Positions 22,503-29,830 of a stretch of 29,830 bases of DNA are shown here, in pieces (position 1 is the stretch's first letter; every line of letters begins with the position of its first letter). Under the pieces are notes generated by a model. The model was not told the origin of the DNA and did not search any database. It saw only the letters and a program-made list of their open reading frames with translations. This DNA is from JALOTE01 sp031422195 (GTDB lineage Bacteria > Pseudomonadota > Alphaproteobacteria > Rhizobiales > Rhizobiaceae), in contig JANOPZ010000130.1 of NCBI GenBank assembly GCA_031422195.1, positions 1 through 29,830 of the forward strand, read 5' to 3'. Position numbers and translations under genes: made by a program.

Positions 22503-24905
22503 ATGTCCCATATTATTTTAGATCTTTCCGGCCAATGGCAGCTTGCAGAAGTTAATGGCGCTCATGCCTGCATGATGCAGCTTCCGGGTGATGGGATTAC
22601 CGCGCTTCATCAGGCTGGCATTTTGCCCGACCCGTATTTTGGCCGCAATGAATTAGACTGTCGCTGGGTGTGCGAACGCGACTGGGTGGCAAGCCGCATC
22701 GTCACGCTGGCGGAAACTGACGTTGAACTGGTGGTCGCAGGCCTTGATACTGTGGCCGAAATCCGCGTGAATGGTGTGCTTGTTTTAAAAGCGGCCAATG
22801 CGTTTCGCACGCACCGTGCTGACCTTTCAGAGGTGGCACAACTGGGTGAGAACTCAATAGAGATTTTGTTCCGTTCCAGTGTGAAAGAAGCCGCACGCTT
22901 GCAAGTAGAACAGCCGTTTTATGTGCCTTACCATGAAGCTAATTGCCCGCTGCCCAACGGCAATATGCTGCGCAAACCGCAATGCGATTTTGGTTGGGAT
23001 TGGAATGTTGCGCTGGCACCGTTCGGTGTGACCGACTTTATCAGAATTGAGCACAAGGCGACCACGCGCATCACCGGTTTGGTCGTCGATCAGCGCTTTA
23101 AAGATAGCGTCCTAGTGGTTGCCATTGCCGCGCGTGGTCTGGGCGGTAATGGGCTGGAGGCTGAATTTACGCTGTGCGGGCAAACTGTAAAAGCCAGTAT
23201 CAGCCACGGTGTTGCAAGCACTGAATTTAGTTTTGATTCGCCTGAGCTGTGGTGGCCGTCCGGCCTTGGCGCGCAGCCTTTGCATGATCTTGTCGTGACA
23301 ATTGGCGATGCTACAGAAACCCGCCGCATTGGCCTTCGTGACATGCGGCTAGTGTCTGAGCCTGACGCTACAGGCCGCTCATTCATGTTTATCGTCAATG
23401 GCCGGCCGGTTTTTGCGCGCGGGGCCAATTGGATTCCCGCCGATGCGTTGGCAGGTCGCGTGACGAAAGAGGCGACGCGCGATCTGCTGCAATCAGCGGT
23501 TGATGCCAATATGAATATGATCCGCGTCTGGGGCGGCGGGCGCTATGAGCCTGATTGGTTTTATGACATTTGCGATGAATTAGGCTTGATGGTGTGGCAG
23601 GATTTTATGTTCTCCTGCCATCTTTACCCTTCAACCCCAGAATTTTTAACCGAGGTTGAAGCCGAAGCGCGCGAAGTCGTACTTCGTATAGGCCATCATG
23701 CGTCGCTGGCTTTGTGGTGCGGTGACAACGAATTGATCGGCGCGCTGACATGGTATCCCGAAAGCCGCAAAGACCGCGATCTTTATCTGGTTTCCTATGA
23801 CCGGCTCAACCGTACAATTGAGGGTGCACTCAAAAGCGTGGCTCCCCGCGCCAATTGGTGGCCGTCTTCGCCGTCGCCCGGCCCGATGCGCTTTGGTGAT
23901 GCCTGGCATGATGATAAATCGGGCGACATGCATTTTTGGTCAGTGTGGCATGAGGGCCGCGACTTTGACCATTACCGCGACGTGGCACCGCGCTTCTGCT
24001 CGGAATTCGGCTTTCAATCCTACCCTTCGCTCGATGTGATCCGCCGCTTTGCCGCACTGGAAGACATGAATGTCGCCTCGCCTGTCATGGAGGCCCACCA
24101 GAAAAACACAGGCGGTAACGCGCGTATTGCTGAAACGATGTTCCGGTATTTTCGCTTTCCACAGAGTTTCGAAAACTTCGTTTATCTTAGCCAAATTCAG
24201 CAGGGCTTAGCCATTAAAACCGCCGTCACACATTGGCGAAGCCTGAAGCCGCACTGTATGGGCGCGCTGTTTTGGCAACTCAATGACACGTGGCCGGTGT
24301 GTTCGTGGGCGTCGCTTGATCATGGCGGCGGCTGGAAATTGCTGCATCATATGGCCAAACAATTTTATGCGCCGGTCACTGTCAGTGCCGTTCCAGTGGC
24401 AGGCGGAATTGAACTTCGCGCCATCAACGACAACCTTAGTGATATCACACTCACAGTGAGTGCAGTGGCTGTGACTATAGAAGGAACAACGCGTCCGCTT
24501 GCGCAAAATACGGTTCGTGTCAGATCCGATTCCGCATTGCTGGCTCTCACTATTGATGCTGGTGACATTGCGGCCAATGAGATGCTGGCTTTTGTCTGGC
24601 ATAATGATCAGGGTCAGCATTTGAGCGGTGATATTTTCGCGCCAAAACCCTATAAATCTTATGATCTGGAAGCGCCAAAACTGCGCCAGACAGTCACGCA
24701 AACCGGCGATAATTTTACCATCATCATTGAGGCTGAAAGACTGGCTCTGTTTGTGTCGCTGGAAGCTGACCAACCTGGACGGTTTTCACACAACGCCATG
24801 ACTGTGTTTCCCGGCCAACCCGCCACAGTCACGTTCACCCCTGAACAGTTCGGCAGTATACCAAAGTTCACACTCCGCGATCTTCATTCTGCAACCTGCA
24901 CATAA
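22503..24905 (+). CDS. Beta-mannosidase (glycoside hydrolase family 2)
   Basis: This 800-aa enzyme hydrolyses terminal beta-mannosyl residues from imported oligosaccharides. The N-terminal sugar-binding domain starts ILDLSGQWQLAEVNG and contains RWVCERDW and the NCPLPNGNMLRKPQCDFGWDWN block typical of beta-mannosidases. The immunoglobulin-like domain ends in LWWPSGLGAQPLHDL. The TIM barrel has RVWGGGRYEPDWFYDICDELGL. It carries the acid/base Glu in ALWCGDNE (about 410) and the nucleophile Glu in FCSEFGFQSYPS (about 501). There is no signal peptide, so the enzyme is cytoplasmic, consistent with the linked importer. ATG 22503 was chosen over a GTG at 22497 that overlaps the ATPase stop. Family enzymes have about 800-850 residues. 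A plain beta-galactosidase or beta-glucuronidase is less likely. Confidence 0.9.
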   Translation: MSHIILDLSGQWQLAEVNGAHACMMQLPGDGITALHQAGILPDPYFGRNELDCRWVCERDWVASRIVTLAETDVELVVAGLDTVAEIRVNGVLVLKAANAFRTHRADLSEVAQLGENSIEILFRSSVKEAARLQVEQPFYVPYHEANCPLPNGNMLRKPQCDFGWDWNVALAPFGVTDFIRIEHKATTRITGLVVDQRFKDSVLVVAIAARGLGGNGLEAEFTLCGQTVKASISHGVASTEFSFDSPELWWPSGLGAQPLHDLVVTIGDATETRRIGLRDMRLVSEPDATGRSFMFIVNGRPVFARGANWIPADALAGRVTKEATRDLLQSAVDANMNMIRVWGGGRYEPDWFYDICDELGLMVWQDFMFSCHLYPSTPEFLTEVEAEAREVVLRIGHHASLALWCGDNELIGALTWYPESRKDRDLYLVSYDRLNRTIEGALKSVAPRANWWPSSPSPGPMRFGDAWHDDKSGDMHFWSVWHEGRDFDHYRDVAPRFCSEFGFQSYPSLDVIRRFAALEDMNVASPVMEAHQKNTGGNARIAETMFRYFRFPQSFENFVYLSQIQQGLAIKTAVTHWRSLKPHCMGALFWQLNDTWPVCSWASLDHGGGWKLLHHMAKQFYAPVTVSAVPVAGGIELRAINDNLSDITLTVSAVAVTIEGTTRPLAQNTVRVRSDSALLALTIDAGDIAANEMLAFVWHNDQGQHLSGDIFAPKPYKSYDLEAPKLRQTVTQTGDNFTIIIEAERLALFVSLEADQPGRFSHNAMTVFPGQPATVTFTPEQFGSIPKFTLRDLHSATCT

Positions 24906-24923
24906 TTTTTCAAGAGGGACACC

Positions 24924-25685
24924 GTGACCAAATTTTCATATCAGCTTTACAGCTCCCGAAATTACCCGCCGCTGGAAAACACATTGGCGATGCTGGCTAA
25001 GGCCGGTTATGCGCAGGTTGAAGGTTTTGGTGGCGCTTATGCCGAAGCCGGAAGTGCCAAAGCGCTACGTGCTTTGCTCGATAAAAATGGTCTGACCATG
25101 CCAACCGCGCACTATGCAATCGGTGAAATTGAAAACGAAGCATCGCGTGTGATTGCCGACGCAACGACACTTGGGGTTGATTGTATTGTCGTTCCATGGC
25201 TGCCTCTGGAAGATCGGCCAACCAATAGCGCGGGCTGGATTGCACTTGGAAAGCGGCTTGAAAAAGCAGCGCAGCCCCTTTTCAACGCCGGGTTCAAAGT
25301 GGCTTGGCACAACCATGATTTTGAACTATTTATCACCCCGCAAGGCGATATGCCTTTGAACCTGTTGATGGACAATGCGCCGTCTCTGCTGCTTGAACTC
25401 GATGTCGCGTGGGTGAAAGTTGCCAATCAAAGCCCAGCAGAATGGGTGAAAGCTTTTTCCAAGCGCATCATTTGCATTCACTTAAAAGACCGCGCCAAAA
25501 AAGGTGAAAATGCCGATCAAGATGGCTGGGCTGATGTTGGCCATGGCGTGATGCCATGGATTTCCACCATCAAGGCAATCAAAGCCTCATCGGCCCAATA
25601 TTTCATCGTGGAACATGACAACCCGTCAGATCATGCCCGCTTTGCCAAAAACGCCATCGCCTCGGCGCACAAATTCTGGAGTTAA
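24924..25685 (+). CDS. Sugar phosphate isomerase/epimerase (AP endonuclease family 2 fold)
   Basis: GTG 24924 has AAGAGGG upstream. The 253-aa protein follows the xylose-isomerase-like TIM-barrel pattern: FSYQLYSSRNYPPLENTLAMLAKAGYAQVEGFG, then a PTAHYAI segment, IVVPWL and a metal-binding set. That set reads AWHNHDFEL (His and Glu region), LLELDVAWVKVAN (Glu, Asp), ICIHLKDRAKKG (His, Asp) and FIVEHDNPSD (Glu, His, Asp). These positions are where family members hold a divalent metal. Typical reactions are isomerisation or epimerisation of ketoses, or dehydration of 3-keto sugars. It lies 19 bp after the mannosidase and 4 bp before the Gfo/Idh/MocA gene, so the three probably act on the released sugar. 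No signal peptide is present. The substrate is unknown. Confidence 0.85.
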   Translation: MTKFSYQLYSSRNYPPLENTLAMLAKAGYAQVEGFGGAYAEAGSAKALRALLDKNGLTMPTAHYAIGEIENEASRVIADATTLGVDCIVVPWLPLEDRPTNSAGWIALGKRLEKAAQPLFNAGFKVAWHNHDFELFITPQGDMPLNLLMDNAPSLLLELDVAWVKVANQSPAEWVKAFSKRIICIHLKDRAKKGENADQDGWADVGHGVMPWISTIKAIKASSAQYFIVEHDNPSDHARFAKNAIASAHKFWS

Positions 25686-25689
25686 ACCA

Positions 25690-26853
25690 ATGACAAAACT
25701 TGGTATCGGCATCATTGGGTGCGGTAATATTTCAAGCACCTATCTTGGCCTTGTGCCTTTGTTCCGTTCCATAGAGATGCGCGGCGTTGCCGATATTGAC
25801 ATGAAGTCGGCAGAGGCACGCGGCGCCGCCTATGGCGTTAAAGCCATGTCGGTCGATACGCTTTTGGCTGCAGATGATATCGATATTATTGTCAATTTAA
25901 CCGTTCCCGCCGCTCATTTTTCTGTCACAGAACGCATTTTACAGGCCGGTAAACACGCATATTCTGAAAAGCCGTTCGTACTGAGTTTAAAAGAAGGCGA
26001 GATATTGCGCAAACTTGCCGCAAAGAAAAATCTCCGCGTTGGCTCTGCCCCGGACACGTTTTTGGGCGGCACACACCAGCAGGCCCGAGCCATGATTGAT
26101 GAAGGCGCAATCGGCAAAGTTATGTCGGGCACCTGCGCAGTGATGGGCCACGGCATGGAAATGTGGCACCCGAATCCATACTTCTTCTTCTTGCCGGGCG
26201 GCGGCCCTGTCTTGGATATGGGCCCCTATTACATCACCAATTTGATCCAATTGCTGGGACCGGTCAAAAACGTGGCGGCGCTCGCCAATACAGCAACACC
26301 AACCCGCACGATCTCGTCGCAGCCTCGCGCCGGTGAGGTGCTAGAGGTAAAAACCCCGACTAATATTCATGCATTGCTGGAATTTGAAAGCGGTGCTGCC
26401 ATCAACTTTTCTGCCAGTTGGGATGTTTGGGCGCACCGCCACGCCCATATGGAGCTTTATGGCGTTGATGGTTCGCTGTTTTTGCCCGATCCGAATTTCT
26501 TTGGCGGTGACCTCGAAAAGGCAGGCAACAGCGGTAAAATAAAACCGGTCAAGCGATGGAAACATGCCTTCGGCGAACCCAACCAAAAACACCCGCAGGG
26601 TATGGTTGCCAACTACCGCACCGCTGGCCTTGCAGATATGGCCGAAGCCATTCAGGATGGCCGCCCGCACCGCTGCTCACTCGAACTGGCTCTGCATGCG
26701 GTTGATGTCCTTACATCTATTCTTAAATCCGGAGAGACCGGTAAATTTGTGGCGCTGTCAACAACCTGCGAGCGCCCTCAACCGTTGGGGCCGAATGATG
26801 CGCAAAACCTGCTTGCAAAAAGAACAAACGCTGGAAAAAGTAAGAAAAAGTAG
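25690..26853 (+). CDS. Gfo/Idh/MocA family NAD(P)-dependent oxidoreductase
   Basis: ATG 25690 lies after TGGAG and 4 bp beyond the isomerase stop; an upstream in-frame start at 25615 lies inside that gene. The 387-aa protein has the N-terminal nucleotide-binding motif LGIGIIGCGNISSTYLG, VNLTVPAAH, the family Lys in SEKPFVLS (E-K-P), then the C-terminal domain with GGGPVLDMGPYYITNLIQLLG, which supplies the conserved D and Y/H. The MGPYY motif and WHPNPYFFFLPGGGPVLDMG are normal for sugar dehydrogenases of the family. Paired with an isomerase/epimerase and a glycosidase, it may oxidise mannose at C-3 or convert a keto intermediate. That is inference from the gene set. A strongly basic tail (KRTNAGKSKKK) is unremarkable. 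The operon ends here. Confidence 0.9.
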   Translation: MTKLGIGIIGCGNISSTYLGLVPLFRSIEMRGVADIDMKSAEARGAAYGVKAMSVDTLLAADDIDIIVNLTVPAAHFSVTERILQAGKHAYSEKPFVLSLKEGEILRKLAAKKNLRVGSAPDTFLGGTHQQARAMIDEGAIGKVMSGTCAVMGHGMEMWHPNPYFFFLPGGGPVLDMGPYYITNLIQLLGPVKNVAALANTATPTRTISSQPRAGEVLEVKTPTNIHALLEFESGAAINFSASWDVWAHRHAHMELYGVDGSLFLPDPNFFGGDLEKAGNSGKIKPVKRWKHAFGEPNQKHPQGMVANYRTAGLADMAEAIQDGRPHRCSLELALHAVDVLTSILKSGETGKFVALSTTCERPQPLGPNDAQNLLAKRTNAGKSKKK

Positions 26854-27655
26854 AATGTTCCGCAATCCTGTCAGGCTTGGATTCAGTCAAGGCCCGTTAT
26901 TCATTTTTTAGGGCGAAGATTTCCCATGCCGGCTTCTCCCCAAGCCCATTTCGGCTCCCACACGCCTTACACTTTTCGGCCTCGCAGCACTAAAATAAAC
27001 GGCAACTTTGGGGAAGTTGAGCCCACAAATGTAAGCGTGCGTAAAGATTGGTAATGGCCTTTACAGCCGTCGTTCCGCTATGCGCTTAATTTCGGACGAA
27101 GAAGTGGGCTTGTGTGATGCCAAAACTAAGACTTTGCGCTCATAATTTAAAACAAAGCAAACAAAAATAGACCAAATAATACTAGGCTACTGAACAAAAT
27201 CGTTACAATGCCCGTTTTGTTACCACCATGAGCTAACAGCTAGAATCATTACTTTAATGAATGCGGCGATGAAGCCAGTATGCTGGTTAACGTTTGCAAT
27301 CCGATTGAATTTACGATGCTGCAATTGGTCCAGTTGGTTTTTGAAAGAACTTGTGCAGCTTCGAATCTAATGATCCTGCCGTTTTCACAAGATAAACCGG
27401 CTCAATGCTGCACAGACATAAGCCGCGCTAAAAAACCAATGGAATAAGAGCCGAAGATTGAACTGTGAGAAGTTTTTAAGAAAACGATCGGATATTGGAA
27501 ATTCATTTTTAACGGCTTGCGAAAGCAGTGCAGAATCCAAATTTAAGATGAATTGTTAAATCTTAAACGCATATGATAAAGTGGGATGGACTAAAGTGTT
27601 TCACGCTTTGAATTCGAATGGCTTGCATGCCAAAGATAGCATGATTGCTTTTGTC
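26854..27655. other. 800-bp intergenic stretch, no gene recognised
   Basis: No frame on either strand has both a ribosome site and a family-like pattern. At 27068-27096 GTCGTTCCGCTATGCGCTTA followed by ATTTCGG resembles the core of the dispersed repeat at 10109 and 29734. A clear terminator for the mannoside operon was not found. The AT-rich part 27120-27560 could be decayed coding DNA. Confidence 0.45.
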
Positions 27656-28447
27656 TTATGTTGGCAGGCGCGGCAGCGCATTCATTTTTGCCCATTTGAC
27701 CGACTTTTCGGCGACTTCTTCCCAACCCGGTTCGGCGATCAGCCAATGACTACGGTTGGGAAATTCGACGAATTCGGTTAGGCTGGGCGCGCTTTTGTGT
27801 TTTTTGAACATAGCGCGCACCATAGACGGTGAGCTCGTGCGATCTTCAGTTGCGGTGATTAGCAGCAACGGCGCGCGGTTCGGGTTTTTGAATGTGACCC
27901 CATTGCCAAGCCCCAAAGCCGCCTGAAAAAATATGCGACCCGGCACAGGGATGATATATCTCTCATGGGCCTCCTTCATTTGAGAAGCTGGCAGAGTGTT
28001 GGCGAAATTCGTCGAAAAACCTTTTAGTGACATCTTCAAGATACGCGACCAACCCCGCCACGCCAAAAGCACCGGAAGCGCAGACCGGATGGCCCGCAGG
28101 CTTGGCAGCACACCACGCGGCGGACCGGCGTCAATAGCCACACCAACTGCCCCGAGCCCTCTGTCTAATAGCATTTGCACGATCAGGCCGCCAAAAGAAT
28201 GACCGATCAGGATTGGGGCTTCCGGCAAAGCCCGGATAAGCGTGTCATAGTGATCGACAAGATCCTTGATCTTCAAAAATGCAATGCGCGGATCAGGGCT
28301 GCGCTGCAATTCTGCAACCGATCTGTCCATGTAGGGCCAAGCTGGAACGATAACAGTGTGGCCTTGATCTTCGTAGTATTTGCGAAAATTTCCCCAGCTG
28401 TCTGGCGTTACAAATGCACCGTGTACAAGCATAATAGTTTTTGACAT
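27656..28447 (-). CDS. Alpha/beta hydrolase
   Basis: The start was set at ATG 28447, where the protein begins MSKTIMLVHGAFVTPDSWGNF; a GGAAAG lies upstream, and a longer in-frame extension to 28558 would run into the divergent regulator gene. The 263-aa protein shows the oxyanion-hole stretch LVHGAF, the nucleophile elbow ILIGHSFGGLIVQM (Ser near 95), an acidic residue in LLITATEDRTSS and the His in NRSHWLIAE near the C-terminus. Together these form a full catalytic triad. No signal peptide is seen, so it is probably cytosolic. The regulator gene on the opposite strand begins 56 bp away. The substrate is unknown; esters or lactones are typical for the fold. Confidence 0.9.
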   Translation of the reverse strand: MSKTIMLVHGAFVTPDSWGNFRKYYEDQGHTVIVPAWPYMDRSVAELQRSPDPRIAFLKIKDLVDHYDTLIRALPEAPILIGHSFGGLIVQMLLDRGLGAVGVAIDAGPPRGVLPSLRAIRSALPVLLAWRGWSRILKMSLKGFSTNFANTLPASQMKEAHERYIIPVPGRIFFQAALGLGNGVTFKNPNRAPLLLITATEDRTSSPSMVRAMFKKHKSAPSLTEFVEFPNRSHWLIAEPGWEEVAEKSVKWAKMNALPRLPT

Positions 28448-28503
28448 GTCGGATCTTTCCGCGCAGCATTGGATATTCGATGCACTTAACTTAGCACCAA
28501 ATA

Positions 28504-29502
28504 ATGGATAACGCAGTGACAGAAGCACCGAACTATTTTGCTCAAACGCCTGTTTCAAAGGACAATCAGTTTGATCCGTTCGCTTTACTGCAAGATCCGT
28601 TGTCGGATGTACTGGAACTGATAAGGGTGCGGGGGAACACCGTTTTTACATGTGCAGCCGCATCGCCCTTTGGCATTCGCTTTCCAGCTGGAAAGCCGAG
28701 GCTGCACATTATCCGCAGCGGATCTTTAACAATCATGGTCGACGGTGTGGAAGAAAGTTTTGAGGCTGAGCAAGGTGACCTCGTACTTCTCGTTCATGCG
28801 CACGGCCATGTGATTTCTGACAAGCAAGGACGCACAAGTCATCACCTTTTTGATCTCGCAAAGCAGGGCTATGATAATGAGCGGCTCATACTCGGGTCTG
28901 GCGAAACAGTCTGGCTTTGTGGCGACTTTGGCTTTGACGGCATGCTGGCGCGCCGGCTGCTGTCAGTTTTACCACCGGTCATCGTGCTGAAAGGCCTGCG
29001 CGACCGGCCTTTTGAATGGTTGGAACTCAGTTGTCGTTTTATTTTAGATGAAGCACTTGCTGCCCGTTCCGGGGCCGCCGCGATGATTTCGCGCCTGTTG
29101 GATGTCATCTTTATGCAAGTGCTGCGAACCTGGGCTTCCAATGGCGAGGTTGGCCGCGGCTGGCTTTCGGGGGCAATCGACGAACGTGTCAGCGCTGCGA
29201 TGTCGGCAATCCATACCGACCCTGGACACCGCTGGACGGTGGCAGAGCTGGCTAAACTATCGAACCTGTCGCGCTCTGCTTTCGCGGATCGTTTCATTGG
29301 CATAGTTGGCCAGTCGCCGATGGCTTACCTTACTGCCTGGCGTCTTGATCGCGCGGCTGAGATGCTGCGTTATGGCCGCTGGCCAATTTCAGAAGTGGCG
29401 GAACGTGTTGGTTACACATCGCAAGCCGCATTCAGCCGTGCTTTTAAAAGCCAGTTTGCAATGGCACCTTTGCAATGGCGGCAAGCAAGGGTGTTGCCCT
29501 GA
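28504..29502 (+). CDS. AraC-family transcriptional regulator with cupin-type N-terminal domain
   Basis: From ATG 28504 the 332-aa protein has a Cupin_6-like effector domain: DPLSDVLELIRVRGNTVFTC, PFGIRFPAGKPRLHIIRSGSLTI, QGDLVLLVHAHGHVI, later LLSVLPPVIVL. A C-terminal AraC DNA-binding domain of two helix-turn-helices follows: HRWTVAELAKLSNLSRSAFADRF and GRWPISEVAERVGYTSQAAFSRAFK, with the signature QSPMAYLTAWRLDRAAEML between them. This architecture is common in regulators that face an oxidoreductase or hydrolase gene. The 56-bp divergent spacing to the alpha/beta hydrolase makes that gene its probable target. It is complete. The inducer cannot be inferred. Confidence 0.92.
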   Translation: MDNAVTEAPNYFAQTPVSKDNQFDPFALLQDPLSDVLELIRVRGNTVFTCAAASPFGIRFPAGKPRLHIIRSGSLTIMVDGVEESFEAEQGDLVLLVHAHGHVISDKQGRTSHHLFDLAKQGYDNERLILGSGETVWLCGDFGFDGMLARRLLSVLPPVIVLKGLRDRPFEWLELSCRFILDEALAARSGAAAMISRLLDVIFMQVLRTWASNGEVGRGWLSGAIDERVSAAMSAIHTDPGHRWTVAELAKLSNLSRSAFADRFIGIVGQSPMAYLTAWRLDRAAEMLRYGRWPISEVAERVGYTSQAAFSRAFKSQFAMAPLQWRQARVLP

Positions 29503-29733
29503 AGGCCAAAATAGAACAGTTTAATGTATTGCTGAAAACTGTTGCTACAATTTGATTTGGCTTGAAGTTATCTGAGCCGAGGCAAAGTCTCGCCTTTAAC
29601 AATTCGATCAATAGCCATCTGGCAATTCGGCGGTTGGTCGGATTTGCAAGCGGATTCACACAGCTGGACAATTAGTCTTAACCACCAACAAATCTGGCCG
29701 TATTTTGTGTCTGTTTTCTAGATACTTATCCCG

Positions 29734-29830
29734 AAACCCGCCTGTCCGTTTCCGGCCCCCTCACCAGTCGTTCAGTTTTGCGCTTAGAGGTGGTCTTAGA
29801 AGATAGATATAGGGGCTTCTGAAAGCGGAC
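29734..29830. repeat. 97-bp dispersed intergenic repeat, copy 2
   Basis: Runs from AAACCCGCCTGTCC to GAAAGCGGAC at the window end, with GTCGTTCAGTTTTGCGCTTA in the middle. It has the same length as, and clear similarity to, 10109-10205. It may continue beyond the window. The preceding part of the gap (29503-29733) shows no gene. Confidence 0.6.

Overview
The window looks like a piece of an alphaproteobacterial chromosome, most likely Rhizobiales/Hyphomicrobiales. That placement rests on the tRNA types, the IS427-type insertion sequence, the transporter families and the moderately GC-rich codon use; no single marker fixes the species. The left end (1-687) is the edge of an integrated element: a GC-rich tyrosine integrase (DUF4102 type, cut by the window edge) lies beside a 3' fragment of tRNA-Thr(GGT) that looks like an attachment-site duplication. 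To its right come a cluster of 10-bp repeats, a small membrane protein and an intact rsgA.

From 2.3 to 8.0 kb the DNA is unusually decayed. A probable three-gene operon on the minus strand (isoprenylcysteine-methyltransferase-like, UbiG-like methyltransferase, DUF4149/TMEM205-like) carries in-frame stops or a frameshift in every gene. A pair of overlapping intact genes follows (DUF6036-like nucleotidyltransferase plus a 123-aa partner), then a 5'-truncated FGGY kinase, a dead IS5-family (IS427-group) element, an orphan HsdR_N-type nuclease-like gene whose last codons the IS replaced, and a degenerate tRNA-Val. Removing the IS and one copy of its TA duplication restores the end of the HsdR_N-like gene exactly. 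The NTase pair and the HsdR_N-like gene together are the best candidate here for a small, poorly described toxin-antitoxin or defence module.

From 8.0 to 16.4 kb there is a divergent pair of NAD-dependent enzymes (a beta-hydroxyacid dehydrogenase and an SDR epimerase), a LuxR-type regulator, and a branched-chain-amino-acid-type (HAAT) ABC operon: LivG, a beta-propeller protein with a frameshifted leader, a binding protein, LivF and LivH. LivH stops abruptly at a junction with a DUF6471 gene fragment and no LivM follows, so this importer is probably dead. A frameshifted two-helix membrane protein lies just beyond.

From 16.8 to 26.9 kb is a coherent, intact catabolic locus: a divergent LacI regulator with a perfect palindromic operator, a CUT1 sugar ABC importer (binding protein, terminator, two permeases, ATPase), a GH2 beta-mannosidase with both catalytic glutamates, a sugar phosphate isomerase/epimerase and a Gfo/Idh/MocA oxidoreductase. 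It most likely imports and degrades beta-mannosides. The right end holds a divergent alpha/beta hydrolase and AraC-type regulator pair, and a 97-bp repeat whose partner lies near 10.1 kb.
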